Shown here in pieces: positions 34,726 to 44,400 of a DNA stretch of 64,000 nt. This DNA is from Rhizomicrobium sp. Its GTDB lineage: Bacteria > Pseudomonadota > Alphaproteobacteria > Micropepsales > Micropepsaceae. The position numbers and the translations under genes are program-made. Where the stretch lies: NCBI GenBank assembly GCA_037200045.1, contig JBBCHM010000001.1:1922001-1986000 (forward strand), read 5' to 3'. The notes beneath the pieces were generated by a model. The model saw nothing but the letters and a program-made list of their open reading frames with translations, searched no databases and was not told where the DNA came from. Positions within the stretch are counted from its first letter, which is position 1. Every line of letters begins with the position of its first letter.

Positions 34726-35142
34726 ATGGGTACCCAACTTCCAGCCGGCTACAAGCCGTCTGAGAGCGAGCCGTTTATGAATGAGCGGCAACGGGAGTAC
34801 TTCCGCCGCAAATTGAACACCTGGAAAGACGAGATCCTCCGCGAGAGCCGCGAGACGATCCAGAACCTGCAAGCCGAAACCGTCCCCCATGCCGATCTGG
34901 CCGACCGCGCCTCGACCGAGGCCGAGCGCCAGCTCGAACTGCGCACCCGCGACCGCCAGCGCAAGCTGATCGCCAAGATCGACGCGGCGCTGCGCCGCCT
35001 GGAGGACGGCTCCTACGGCTTCTGCGAGGAGACGGGCGAGCCGATTTCCTTGAAGCGCCTGGACGCGCGCCCGATCGCGACGCTGTCGCTGGAAGCCCAG
35101 GAACGCCACGAGCGCCGGGAAAAGGTCTATCGCGACGACTGA
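34726..35142 (+). CDS. dksA: DksA/TraR-family RNA polymerase factor
   Basis: Binds the secondary channel of RNA polymerase and mediates ppGpp-dependent control. 138 residues from ATG 34726, with GGGAG at 5 nt upstream; a GTG at 34720 is possible. The coiled-coil is near residues 20-100 with NLQ...HADLADRASTEAERQ, keeping the acidic D-x-x-D tip. The zinc-finger region has one cysteine only (YGFCEETGEPISLKRLDARP), as in alphaproteobacterial DksA, and the tail RPIATLSLEAQERHERREK is diagnostic. Confidence 0.93.
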   Translation: MGTQLPAGYKPSESEPFMNERQREYFRRKLNTWKDEILRESRETIQNLQAETVPHADLADRASTEAERQLELRTRDRQRKLIAKIDAALRRLEDGSYGFCEETGEPISLKRLDARPIATLSLEAQERHERREKVYRDD

Positions 35143-35150
35143 ATATGGGC

Positions 35151-35250
35151 GTGGCCGGGCTCTTGCGAACCCGGCCACCGCCTCGGCCCCTCCGCCCCGT
35201 TTTAGAGCGGAATTTCGTATGGATCCCGGATCGCCTTCGGCGTCCGGGAT
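35151..35250. terminator. Two hairpins between convergent dksA and flgH
   Basis: Hairpin 1: GTGGCCGGG (35151-35159) pairs with CCCGGCCAC (35170-35178). Hairpin 2: ATCCCGGA (35223-35230) pairs with TCCGGGAT (35243-35250) around CGCC-TTC-GGCG. Neither has a long T tract. They probably insulate the convergent transcripts. The second looks like a dispersed palindromic repeat. Confidence 0.55.
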
Positions 35251-35268
35251 GACCGCGCTGCCGCGCGG

Positions 35269-36015
35269 TCAGAACGGCATCAGGATGTCGAAGAGCTGCG
35301 AGCCGTAGCGCGGCTGCTGCATGTCGCTGACCGTGCCGCGCCCGCCATAGGAGATGCGCGCCTCGGCGATCTGGCTGAGATCGACGGTGTTGGCGCTGGT
35401 GATGTCCTCGGTGCGCACGATGCCCGCGACCTGCAGATCGCGCAGCTCGTTGTTCACCCGCACCTGCTGATGGCCGCCGATCACCAGATTGCCGTTGGGC
35501 AGGACCTGCGTCACCAAGGCCGCGAGCGTCAGGTTGATCGCCTCGGAACGGTCGATCGATCCCGAGCCGGCATTGGAGGTGTCGGAGCCCATCTTGACCA
35601 GGCTCGACGGGTCGGCGCCGGTGCCGGCGGCCAGCGGCGTCTCCAGGCCGAAGAAGTTCGTCAGGTTGGCGTTGTCGGAATTGGTCCGCGCCCGCGTCGT
35701 CGAGTTCGACAGCTTGGCGGTGTCGGCGACCGAGATGTTGACCGTGATGATGTCGCCGGGCCGGCTGGCGCGCGGATCGTGGAAGAAGCTGTGCGCCCCG
35801 CTGGACCACAGCGAGTTCGGCGCCCGGCTCGGCTCGGGCGGCGGCAGCGGCACGTTCGGCGTCGTGGCGTGCACCGGCGACGTGGGATCGGCGACGCCCG
35901 CCATGGTGGGCGCATCGCCAAGCTCCTTGATGCGGTCGACCGCGGAGCAGCCGGCAAGGGCGGCGGCGCAGGCCGTCAGGCTCAGGACTTTCAGGAGGGA
36001 TCTGGTCATGGACAT
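35269..36015 (-). CDS. flgH: Flagellar L-ring protein
   Basis: Forms the outer-membrane ring around the flagellar rod. 248 residues, normal for the family. Signal peptide with lipobox LAGCS (Cys23). The FlgH core is SLWSSGAHSFFHDPRASRPG near residue 69, IITVNISVADTAKLSN, then VLPNGNLVIGGHQQVRVNNE near 171 and the terminal VSDMQQPRYGSQLFDIL. Last gene of the flgF-flgG-flgA-flgH operon. Confidence 0.96.
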   Translation of the reverse strand: MSMTRSLLKVLSLTACAAALAGCSAVDRIKELGDAPTMAGVADPTSPVHATTPNVPLPPPEPSRAPNSLWSSGAHSFFHDPRASRPGDIITVNISVADTAKLSNSTTRARTNSDNANLTNFFGLETPLAAGTGADPSSLVKMGSDTSNAGSGSIDRSEAINLTLAALVTQVLPNGNLVIGGHQQVRVNNELRDLQVAGIVRTEDITSANTVDLSQIAEARISYGGRGTVSDMQQPRYGSQLFDILMPF

Positions 36016-36020
36016 ATCTC

Positions 36021-36497
36021 TCAGCGGGAAGCGGTGACGGCGAGAGCCGAACTCGCGGCGCGCACCGCGCCGGGGCCGGTGACGATGCAGCTGATCTGGC
36101 GGAACGAGGCCGGATTCTGCACGGTGATGGTGTCGCCGACGCCGCCATCGTTCATGGCGCGGCCCGAGGCGGTGAGCGTCACGCCCGGCGCCAGGAAGGT
36201 CATGGTGACGGTCGCACCCTTGGCGATGACCACGGGATGGCGCACGTCGTCGCTGCGCACGATCTCGCGGGCGCGCAGCATGCGCCGCGCCTCCATGCCC
36301 TTGAGCGTATCCATCGAGGTGACGACACCGGAGAACACGTTGGTCGACGGGATCGTGCCGTAGACGAGATCGCTTTCGGAGATCGTCTCGCCGCGCGCGA
36401 TATCGCGGTTGGGGACGACGACCCGCATGCCGGGATCGGCGAAGGCCGGCAATGCGATGAGCAGGGCCGAAACGAAGAGGGCGAGGCGGAGCATCAT
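36021..36497 (-). CDS. flgA: P-ring assembly chaperone FlgA
   Basis: Periplasmic chaperone for P-ring (FlgI) assembly. 158 residues with a Sec signal (LALFVSALLIALPAFA). A SAF-type domain follows (VVVPNRDIARGETISESDL near residue 27; LKGMEARRMLRAREIV near 64), and the C-terminal GDTITVQNPASFRQI is typical of FlgA. Short form without the extra N-terminal domain. Lies between flgG (2-bp gap) and flgH (5-bp gap). Confidence 0.93.
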   Translation of the reverse strand: MMLRLALFVSALLIALPAFADPGMRVVVPNRDIARGETISESDLVYGTIPSTNVFSGVVTSMDTLKGMEARRMLRAREIVRSDDVRHPVVIAKGATVTMTFLAPGVTLTASGRAMNDGGVGDTITVQNPASFRQISCIVTGPGAVRAASSALAVTASR

Positions 36498-36499
36498 GA

Positions 36500-37291
36500 T
36501 CAGGAACCTCCCAGGCGCGCGGTTTCTTGCAGCATCTCGTCGGCCGCGGTGACGACCTTGGAGTTCATCTCGTAGGCACGCTGCGCGGTGATCAGCGAGG
36601 TGATCTCGTCCACCGCGTTGACGTTCGATGTCTCGAGAAAACCCTGTTGCAGCGTGCCGTAGCCGGCCGAGCCCGGAACGCCCGATTGCGGCGAGCCGGA
36701 GGACGGGGTTTCGAGATAGAGGTTGTTGCCGATCGGCTTGAGGCCGGCCTCGTTGGCGAAGCGGTTGAGCTCCAGCGTGCCGACGACCTGCGGCGCGGTC
36801 TGGCCCGGCACGGTGACCGAGACCTGGCCCTGGGCGTTGACCGCGACCGACAGCGCGTTGGTCGGGATCGCGATGCCCGGCGCCACGGTATAGCCCTGGT
36901 CGGTGACGATCTGGCCCTGCGGCGACAGGCCGAAATCGCCGGCGCGGCTATAGGCGTCGGTGCCGTCGGGCTGGGTGACGCGGAAGAAGCCCGGCCCCTG
37001 GATCGCGACGTCGTAGGGATTGGACGTGCTCTTGAGGTCGCCCTGGGTGGTGACACGATAGACCGAGGCGGTGCGCACGCCGGCGCCGAGCTGCACGCCG
37101 CTGGGCAGCAGCGTGCCGGAATCCGACGAGTTGGCGCCGGGCTCGGAGATGTTCTGGTAGAGCAGGTCCTGGAAGTCGGCCCGCTGGGCCTTGAAGCCGG
37201 TCGTGTTCATGTTCGCCAGATTGTTGGCGATGACCTCGACATTGGTCTGCTGGGCCAGCATTCCGGTCGCGGCGATGGAAAGGGCGCGCAT
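36500..37291 (-). CDS. flgG: Distal rod protein FlgG
   Basis: A component of the flagellar distal rod. 263 residues. The N-terminal rod motif is MRALSIAATGMLAQQTNVEV, with ANNLANMNTTGFKAQRADFQ near residue 22 and LLPSGVQLGAGVRTASVYRV near 65. The C-terminal signature is GFLETSNVNAVDEITSLITA and QRAYEMNSKVVTAADEM. Starts 11 bp after the flgF stop. Confidence 0.97.
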   Translation of the reverse strand: MRALSIAATGMLAQQTNVEVIANNLANMNTTGFKAQRADFQDLLYQNISEPGANSSDSGTLLPSGVQLGAGVRTASVYRVTTQGDLKSTSNPYDVAIQGPGFFRVTQPDGTDAYSRAGDFGLSPQGQIVTDQGYTVAPGIAIPTNALSVAVNAQGQVSVTVPGQTAPQVVGTLELNRFANEAGLKPIGNNLYLETPSSGSPQSGVPGSAGYGTLQQGFLETSNVNAVDEITSLITAQRAYEMNSKVVTAADEMLQETARLGGS

Positions 37292-37302
37292 GTCTAAGTC
37301 TC

Positions 37303-38043
37303 CTAGCTCGGCATGGCGCCAAGCTTGTCGATCGCCTGGCGCATGAGGTCTTCCTGGGTCTGGGTGAGCGTCGCGGTCGCCTGATAGGCGCGCATGACCT
37401 CGATCATGTGGCTGATCTCGATCACCGGCTCGACGTTCGAACTTTCGAGCATGCCCGAATGCAGCGTGAAATTGTCGGCCGAGGCCGGCGACTGGCCGTT
37501 CGCGGCGTAGAGGCTGGCGCCTTCCTTGACGAGGCCGCGCTCATTGGCGAAGTCGACGACGCGGATCTTGCCGATGATGCCGTTCTTGCCGCTGACCGTG
37601 CCGTCCTGGGCGATGTCGATGTCGCCGTCGTCGGGCGTGATGGTGATCGCGCCGCCGTCGCCCTGCACCGGATCGCCGTTCGAGGTGACGATCTGGCCGC
37701 CGGCATCGAGCGTGAAATGGCCGTTGCGGGTATAGCGCTCGCCCTGCGCCGTCTGCACCGCGAAATAGCCCTTGCCGTGGATCGCCAGGTCGAAGGGCGC
37801 GCTGGTGGTGTCGAAACGGCCCTCGGTCAGGTCGCGCACCACGCCGGCATCCTGCACGAAGCTCAGCGTCTGCGTCCCGGTCTGGCCCTCGGCGGGCGCG
37901 ACCTGGGTGACATATTCCTGGAAAGTCTGTTCCTCGCGCTGATAGGCGGGGGTCGACAGGTTGGCCAGATTGTTCGCGATCACGTCCATCGAGCGATAGG
38001 ACGCGACCTGGTGCGACAAGCTGATGAGCAGCGAATTATCCAT
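37303..38043 (-). CDS. flgF: Proximal rod protein FlgF
   Basis: A proximal rod protein. 246 residues. Motifs: SLSHQVASYRSMDVIANNLA near 9, NLSTPAYQREEQTFQEYV near 28, FDLAIHGKGYFAVQT near 82, and the C-terminal MLESSNVEPVIEISHMIEVM. First gene of the operon; a strong sigma-54-like promoter lies about 35-60 bp upstream. Confidence 0.97.
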   Translation of the reverse strand: MDNSLLISLSHQVASYRSMDVIANNLANLSTPAYQREEQTFQEYVTQVAPAEGQTGTQTLSFVQDAGVVRDLTEGRFDTTSAPFDLAIHGKGYFAVQTAQGERYTRNGHFTLDAGGQIVTSNGDPVQGDGGAITITPDDGDIDIAQDGTVSGKNGIIGKIRVVDFANERGLVKEGASLYAANGQSPASADNFTLHSGMLESSNVEPVIEISHMIEVMRAYQATATLTQTQEDLMRQAIDKLGAMPS

Positions 38044-38075
38044 TGGGGGCCTTTAGAACCGTTCTGGTCCTTTGC

Positions 38076-38091
38076 GTGGCAGAACAGGTGC
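38076..38091 (+). promoter_or_regulatory. Sigma-54-like promoter toward fliL
   Basis: GTGGCAGAACAGGTGC has GG (38078-38079) and GC (38090-38091) spaced by ten bases, the -24/-12 spacing. The match to TGGCAC-N5-TTGC is moderate. The predicted start near 38103 lies about 150 nt before fliL. It shares its GC with the opposing flgF promoter. Confidence 0.5.
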
Positions 38092-38105
38092 AGCCGGCGT
38101 GCCAC
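38090..38105 (-). promoter_or_regulatory. Sigma-54-like promoter toward flgF
   Basis: On the minus strand the sequence is GTGGCACGCCGGCTGC: GG at 38103-38102, GC at 38091-38090, spacing ten. This is close to the consensus TGGCACG-N4-TTGC. The predicted start near 38078 gives a 35-nt leader to flgF. Confidence 0.65.
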
Positions 38106-38253
38106 GCTAAAAGCCGCGGATTCGCTGGCTTTCTTCCCAGGGGCGCGGCGCGGGCGACCTCGAATGCCCGGCAAGAAATTCCACATGGACGGTTTGCGGC
38201 CCCCGATTTGAACCAGTCCTTAACCACGTCTGCCCAATTCTGCCCCCCGAGAC

Positions 38254-38829
38254 ATGCGGGGGCCGCGCATCGTGGCGAAGAAGGAAAAGCAAGCGCCGGA
38301 CGAGGAGTCCGAGAAGACCGACGGCGAAGCCGCGGCCGACGCGCCCAAGCAAGGCCTCATCGGCAAGATCCTCGGCAACAAGCTCATCCTGTTCGGCGGC
38401 ATCGGCGCGCTCGTGCTGCTTCTGGGCGGTGGCGGCGCGGCCTATTGGTTCCTGTTCGCCGACGCTCCCAAGCCCACCGAACTGGCGGCCGGAGCGCCCG
38501 AGCCCCTGCCCGCCACACCGCCCAACATCGCCTATTTCGACGTTCCCGACATCATCGTGAACATCCAGGGCGCCGATGCCGCGCCGGCCTATCTGAAGCT
38601 GTCGGTCTCGCTGGAGCTCGACAATGCCGAGGAGAAGGCGGGCATCCAGGCGCTGATGCCGCGCGTCGTCGACCAGTTCCAGGGCTATCTGCGCGAGCTG
38701 CGCATGGACGACCTCAAGGGCTCGGCCGGCATCGTGCGGCTCAAGGAAGAGCTCCTGCGCCGCATCAACACCTCCGCCGCGCCCTATCGCGTGCGCGACG
38801 TGCTGCTCAAGCAAATGATCGTTCAGTAA
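38254..38829 (+). CDS. fliL: Flagellar basal-body protein FliL
   Basis: Inner-membrane protein tied to the stator and rod. 191 residues from ATG 38254; a GTG at 38272 is an alternative. A charged cytoplasmic N-terminus is followed by one membrane helix near 47-72 (LILFGGIGALVLLLGGGGAA) and a periplasmic domain ending TSAAPYRVRDVLLKQMIVQ. The FliL fold pattern NIQGADAAPAYLKLSVSLEL is present. First gene of fliL-fliM-DUF6468-motE. Confidence 0.9.
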   Translation: MRGPRIVAKKEKQAPDEESEKTDGEAAADAPKQGLIGKILGNKLILFGGIGALVLLLGGGGAAYWFLFADAPKPTELAAGAPEPLPATPPNIAYFDVPDIIVNIQGADAAPAYLKLSVSLELDNAEEKAGIQALMPRVVDQFQGYLRELRMDDLKGSAGIVRLKEELLRRINTSAAPYRVRDVLLKQMIVQ

Positions 38830-38840
38830 GGCAGGCAGGC

Positions 38841-39899
38841 ATGGCCGACGAGACTCTCGACAAGAACGAAGGCCTGGACGGGGCCGAGACCATCGCGCCG
38901 CCCGGGCCTTCCCAGGCCGGCACCGCCGAGCGCATCCTGAACCAGGAGGAGATCGACAGCCTTCTGGGCTTCGACGTCAATTCCGACCAGCTCCAGGACA
39001 AATCCGGCGTCCGCGCCATCATCAATTCGGCGCTAGTCTCCTATGAGCGCCTGCCGATGCTGGAAATCGTCTTCGACCGCCTGGTGCGGCTGATGACGAC
39101 CTCCCTGCGCAATTTCACCTCCGACAATGTCGAGGTGAGCCTGGACAGCATCACCTCGATCCGCTTCGGCGACTATCTGAACTCGATCCCGCTGCCGGCG
39201 ATCCTGGCGGTGTTCCGCGCCGAGCAGCTCGACAATTACGGCCTCTTCACCGTCGATTCCAACCTGATCTATTCCATCGTCGACGTGCTGCTCGGCGGGC
39301 GCCGCGGCTCCTCGGCGATGCGCATCGAGGGCCGGCCCTACACCACCATCGAGCGCACCCTGGTGCAGCGCATGATCGAGGTCATCCTCGCCGACATGTG
39401 CGCCGCCTTCGAGCCGCTGGCGCCGGTGAGCTTCACGCTCGACCGCCTGGAGACCAATCCGCGCTTCGCCGCCATCGCGCGCCCGGCCAACGCCGCCATC
39501 CTGGTCAAGCTGCGCATCGACATGGAAGACCGCGGCGGGCGCACCGAACTCCTGCTGCCCTATGCGACGCTGGAGCCGATCCGCAAGCTCCTGCTGCAGC
39601 AATTCATGGGCGAGAAATTCGGCCGCGACTCGATCTGGGAGAGCCATCTCGCCACCGAGCTGTGGTCCACCAATGTCGAGATCGCCGCGATCCTCGACGA
39701 GCAGACCCTGCCGCTCAACCGGGTGATGAACCTGGAAGTCGGCCAGACCATCATGCTGAACGCCACGCCCGATTCGAAGATCGAGATGCGCTGCCGGGGC
39801 GTGCCGCTGCTCAGGGGACGGATGGGCCGCGTCGGCTCCTCCGTCGCCGTGCGCATCGAGGAAGCCGTCGAGCGCACCGACGCCTCCAGGGGCCTTTAG
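38841..39899 (+). CDS. fliM: Flagellar switch protein FliM
   Basis: A C-ring protein that receives CheY-P and sets rotation direction. 352 residues from ATG 38841; the open frame extending back to 38043 is a shadow. The LNQEEIDSLLGFD motif near residue 32 is the CheY-binding N-peptide. The middle domain has RLPMLEIVFDRLVRLMTTSL and GGRRGSSAM; the C-terminal SpoA domain has LNRVMNLEVGQTIML. Starts 11 bp after fliL. Confidence 0.96.
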   Translation: MADETLDKNEGLDGAETIAPPGPSQAGTAERILNQEEIDSLLGFDVNSDQLQDKSGVRAIINSALVSYERLPMLEIVFDRLVRLMTTSLRNFTSDNVEVSLDSITSIRFGDYLNSIPLPAILAVFRAEQLDNYGLFTVDSNLIYSIVDVLLGGRRGSSAMRIEGRPYTTIERTLVQRMIEVILADMCAAFEPLAPVSFTLDRLETNPRFAAIARPANAAILVKLRIDMEDRGGRTELLLPYATLEPIRKLLLQQFMGEKFGRDSIWESHLATELWSTNVEIAAILDEQTLPLNRVMNLEVGQTIMLNATPDSKIEMRCRGVPLLRGRMGRVGSSVAVRIEEAVERTDASRGL

Positions 39900-39908
39900 G
39901 AGACCGCC

Positions 39909-40322
39909 ATGTCCATCGCCATGAATTTCGGCCTGATCGTCGAACTCGCGCTGACCGGTCTTCTGGCCGTCACGCTGGTCTATTGCATCGTGCTGGAGCG
40001 CCGTCTGGCCGCCGTGCGCCGCGGCCAGGAGGGCCTCAAATCCACCATCGGCGAGCTCAACGGCGCCATCGCCAATGCCGGCGGCTCGATGCGCGCGCTG
40101 AAGGCCGCGGCAAGCGGCGCCGCCGAGACGCTGGACGAACGCCTGAGCCGCGCCCGCGCGATCATCGACGAACTGTCGCTGCTGACCACGTCCGGCGAGC
40201 GAATCGCCGAGCGCTTCGACCGCGCGGTCTCCACGCCAGGTCCGGCGCGCCCGCAGCCGGCTTCCGACCTGCCGTCCGGCAGCATCATGAAGCGCCTCGA
40301 CGCGCTGAGGGCCGTGCGATGA
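39909..40322 (+). CDS. DUF6468 flagellar-locus protein
   Basis: A 137-residue protein: one N-terminal membrane helix (LIVELALTGLLAVTLVYCIV), then a helical region with probable coiled coil (EGLKSTIGELNGAIANAGGS) and a basic C-terminus. Matches the small DUF6468 family that sits between fliM and motE in alphaproteobacteria. Its stop overlaps the motE start (ATGA, 40319-40322). The function is unknown; a role near the motor is inferred from position. Confidence 0.8.
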   Translation: MSIAMNFGLIVELALTGLLAVTLVYCIVLERRLAAVRRGQEGLKSTIGELNGAIANAGGSMRALKAAASGAAETLDERLSRARAIIDELSLLTTSGERIAERFDRAVSTPGPARPQPASDLPSGSIMKRLDALRAVR

Positions 40323-41353
40323 GCGGCCTGCCGCGCTATCTGCGGCTGCTGCCCGCCGTCGTCGTGCTCGGCACGGGCCTGCTCGTCCTCAAGGGCGTCG
40401 ATATCGCGCGCGCGGCGCAGGCCGCGACCGCCGTCGATCCCGACGAGCCCGACAATTCCGGCCTTGCACCGGCCGATGCCGGCACCAAGCCCGCGCCCGA
40501 CTATGCCGACGACGACACCGCGCTGGCGAGCCCGGCGGAAGCCGATGTGCAATCGAGCCTGACGCGGCGCCGCGCCGAACTCGACGCCCGCGAACGGACG
40601 CTGAACATGCGCGAGAACGTGCTCAATGCCGGCGAAGGCCGCGTCGACCAGAAGATCGCGGCGCTGAAGGACCTGCAGACGCAGATCCAGTCGCTTCTTG
40701 CCCAACGCGACGCCAAGCAGGACGCGCAGATCGCCGCGCTGGTGAAGACCTATTCGGCGATGAAGCCCAAGGACGCCGCCCGCATCTTCAACGCGCTGAG
40801 CGACGACGTGCTGCTGCCGGTCGCGAAAGGCATGAAGTCCGACGTGATGGCGCCGATCCTGGCGGCGATGAGCCCCGATGCGGCGCAGAAACTGACGGTC
40901 AAGCTGGCCGCGCTGCTGAAGCTTCCCGACACCGCGCCCGCCGCCATCTGCCCGGCGCCGCCGACAGTCGCCGACGCGACGACGCCCGCGCCGGGCACCG
41001 CCGCCACGCCGCCCTTGCAGACCGCCGCGCTGACGCCGCCGCCGGTCGTCACGCCCGAGCCCTCCTTGCCGACACCGCCGCCGCCGGCCCAGCCGACGCC
41101 CGCCGCCGCGCCGCCGCCGGCCCAAGCCGCCGTCGCGCCGCCCAAGCCGGCGCCGCATCACGTCGCACCGGCAAAGCCGGCACCGGCCAAGCCGGCAACG
41201 GCGAGCGCCCCGCCGCCCAAGCCCGCCACCGCCGCCGCAACGCCTCCCGCGACACCGCCGGCAGCGGCTCCGGCGCCCGCCGCGGCGACACCGACCAAGC
41301 CTCCGGCGCAGGCAGCAAGCGGCCCGCCGACCGCGCTCACCCCGGGCGGCTGA
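40319..41353 (+). CDS. motE: MotE-type flagellar protein
   Basis: A 344-residue protein related to MotE, the chaperone-like partner of MotC described in rhizobia. It has a signal-anchor (LLPAVVVLGTGLLVLKGV), a coiled coil near 85-140 (RRRAELDARERTLNMRENVL), then the MgtE-N-like helical domain YSAMKPKDAARIFNALSDDV near 150. The last 120 residues are a proline/alanine spacer, rich in PPPA. The start ATG 40319 overlaps the previous stop. Typically followed by other flagellar genes. Confidence 0.75.
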   Translation: MSGLPRYLRLLPAVVVLGTGLLVLKGVDIARAAQAATAVDPDEPDNSGLAPADAGTKPAPDYADDDTALASPAEADVQSSLTRRRAELDARERTLNMRENVLNAGEGRVDQKIAALKDLQTQIQSLLAQRDAKQDAQIAALVKTYSAMKPKDAARIFNALSDDVLLPVAKGMKSDVMAPILAAMSPDAAQKLTVKLAALLKLPDTAPAAICPAPPTVADATTPAPGTAATPPLQTAALTPPPVVTPEPSLPTPPPPAQPTPAAAPPPAQAAVAPPKPAPHHVAPAKPAPAKPATASAPPPKPATAAATPPATPPAAAPAPAAATPTKPPAQAASGPPTALTPGG

Positions 41354-41424
41354 CGCTTTAGGGTTTACGGAGAGTTAACGCCGGCCCGCCACACTGACCG
41401 AGGACAAGGACCGTCCTTCCGACC

Positions 41425-44400
41425 ATGAAGTTCCTGTTCTCCCGCATCGTCCTCCTCCGGCTCGCGCTGTCGGCGTGCGCCTTCACGGCCGGATTCTGGA
41501 GCCAAGCCAAGGCCGACACGCTGAACGTCAGCACCTCCGCCGGCTATGCGCGGCTGCTGTTCACCTTCACGCCCAAGGCGCATGTCACCGCGACGGTCGA
41601 TGGCGGCGTGCTCACGCTCGGCTTCGACCGCAAGACCGACGTCACCGCCGCGATGCTGGCGCAGAACATGTCGGGCTTTGCCGGCGGCGGACGCGTCGAT
41701 CCCGACGGGCTGACCTACCGCTTCGCGCTGGCCCAGCCGATGCGCATCCATCAAAGCCAATCGGTGAACCAGGTCGCGGTCGATCTCGTACCCAACAGCT
41801 TCGCCGGCACCCCGCCCGATCTTCCGCCGCCCCCGCCGCCCAAGACGGTGGACGTCGCCACTTTGCCGCTGATCGCGGTGCGCTCCGGCGCCTATCACAA
41901 TTTCACCCGGCTGGTGTTCGACTGGCCGCAAACCGTCAAATATTCGGTGTTTCCCGGCGCCGGCAAACTCGGCATCCGGTTCGAGACGCTGGCGCGCGTC
42001 GACGTCTCGACCATCGCGCGCTTCGCGCCGCCCTGGGTGAGGAACGCGGCCTGGCGCGTCGAGAACGGCGGCACCATCGTCGAGTTCGGCACCGACCAGG
42101 CCTCCGGCTTCCACGATTTCCGCGACGGGACCAAGATCGTCCTCGACGTGCTGGCGCCCAAGACCGACGCCGACAGCTACCGCCCGCCGGGCGACGGCAA
42201 GCCGACCGTCACCGCGCTGACCGCGCCCACGAACAAGCCGTCCGCGATATCGGGCGCGCAAGCCGCCGAGATCGCCGCAACGGCGCAGAAGCTGGCCGAC
42301 GCCAACAAGCCCGCGCCGCCGCCCACGCCGCCACCGGCCGCGACGCCGCCCGCCGCAACGTCACCCGCGACACCTCCTTCACCCGCCGCCGATCCCGCGG
42401 CGCCGCTTCAGGACGCCAACGGCCAGCTCACGCGCGGCGGCGCGCTCCTGACCTTCGCCGGCGCCGCCAATCGCGGCTCCGCCGTGTTCATGCGCGGCCT
42501 GACGGCGTGGATCGTGCTGCAGGGCGCCGCCCCGCTCGACGCGTTGAAACTCAAGACATCCCTGCGCGACTTTCCGCTGGCGGTGGAAGCGGCATCCGCC
42601 GACGGCGTCGCCGTGCTGCGCATCACCTTCGCGCAGCCCGAGCAGATCGGCGCCCATGCCGACGGATCGAACCTGAAGGTCACGATCGCGCCACAAGTGA
42701 GTGAGGAACCGATCGCCATCGGCTTCTCCCGCAACCAGGACGACGCGACCCATTCCTCGCTGAGCACGCTGCTGCCCGGCGCGATCCATCCGGTCATGCT
42801 GACCGATCCCGTCGCCGGCGACCAGCTCGTGCTGGTGCCCGCCGCCGCCGGACGCGCCATGCTGGCGCCGCATGACTATGTCGAGTTCGGCGTCCTGCAG
42901 ACAGCCTCCGGCCTGGTGCTGACGCCCTATATCGACGATCTCTCCGTCACCATCGACCGCACGCGCGTGACCATCACCCATGCCGGCGGCCTCGCTTTGA
43001 CGCCGCCGACCATGCCGGCCGCGGTGTCGCCGGCCGCCATCGCGGCGCGCGGCGGCAGCCCATCCTTCCTCGATTTCGCCGCCTGGGCGAAATACACCGG
43101 CGGCAGCTTCCTCACCACCGAGCGGCGGATGCGCGCCGCGACCGCGCGGCTGAAGCCGGAAGACGCCCAGCATGCGCGGCTGGTGCTGGCGCGGTTCTAT
43201 CTCGCCAACGGATTTTCCGCCGAGGCGCTCGGCCTGATCAACCTGATGCAGGCACAGGATCCGGCGCTGCAAAGCGACCAGCAGCTTCAGACCATGCGGG
43301 CCGCGGCGGAATACGCGATGGGCCGCTATCGCGATGCGCATAACGACCTCTCCGCCGCCGCCTTCGACGCCGACCGCCACGCCGCCTATTGGCGCGGGCT
43401 GATCGAGGCGGCGCAGGAGGATTGGGACAATGCCCGCGCCGACCTCGACCGCGCCGAGCCGGTGCTGAACCAGTACCAGCCGGACGCCCAGGCGCGGCAG
43501 CGCATTGCCAAGGCGCAGGCCGCCCTTGGCCAGGGGCATCTCGAAGTCGCCGACGCGGCCATCGCGCGGCTGCCCCAGGCTATCGCGCCGGAACTTCAGA
43601 TCGAGGCCAATGTGGTACGCGCCCGCCTGCTCGCGGCAGAGAATCGCGGCCATGAGGCGGGCGTGCTGTTCGACGCCATCGAGAAAAGCGGCAATGCGCA
43701 TGCCGCCGCCGAGTCGCTCTATTACCGCACCGACGCCGCGCTGAAGGCCGGCGTGATGACCAGCGACGCGGCCATCGCCGCGCTGGAAAAGCTGCGCTTC
43801 CGCTGGCGCGGCGATCTGCTGGAGATGAAGACGCTGCGCAAGCTGGCGTCGATGTATTTCGCCAAGCAGCGCTGGCGCGACGGATTGCGCACGCTGCGCA
43901 TCGCGGCCACCGCCTTTCCCAATGACGACATCTCGCGCAGGGCGCAGGACGACATGCGCGCCGCTTTCGCCGACCTGTTCATCCGCGGCCGCGCGGACAG
44001 AATCGCGCCCATCGAGGCGCTGGCGATCTTCTACGATTTCGTCGATCTGACGCCGATCGGCGCGGACGGCGACGAGATGATCCGGCGCATGTCGGAGCGC
44101 CTCGTGGCGCAGGACCTGCTCGGACCGGCGGCCGATCTCCTGAGCTATCAGATCGACAAGCGCCTCGACGGCATCGCGCGCGCCCAGGTCGCGACGCGGC
44201 TCGCCATGATCTATCTCCTCGATCAGAAGCCGATGAAGGCGCTCGACGCCATCCGCACGACGCAGATCAGCACCCTGCCCGACGATATCGGCCATCAGCG
44301 TCTGCTCCTGGAGGCGCGCGCCTTCGCGGCGCTCAAGCAATGGAACAACGCGCTCGACCTGATCGCGGTCGATCCCGGCGCCGACACGGCGCGGCTGCGG

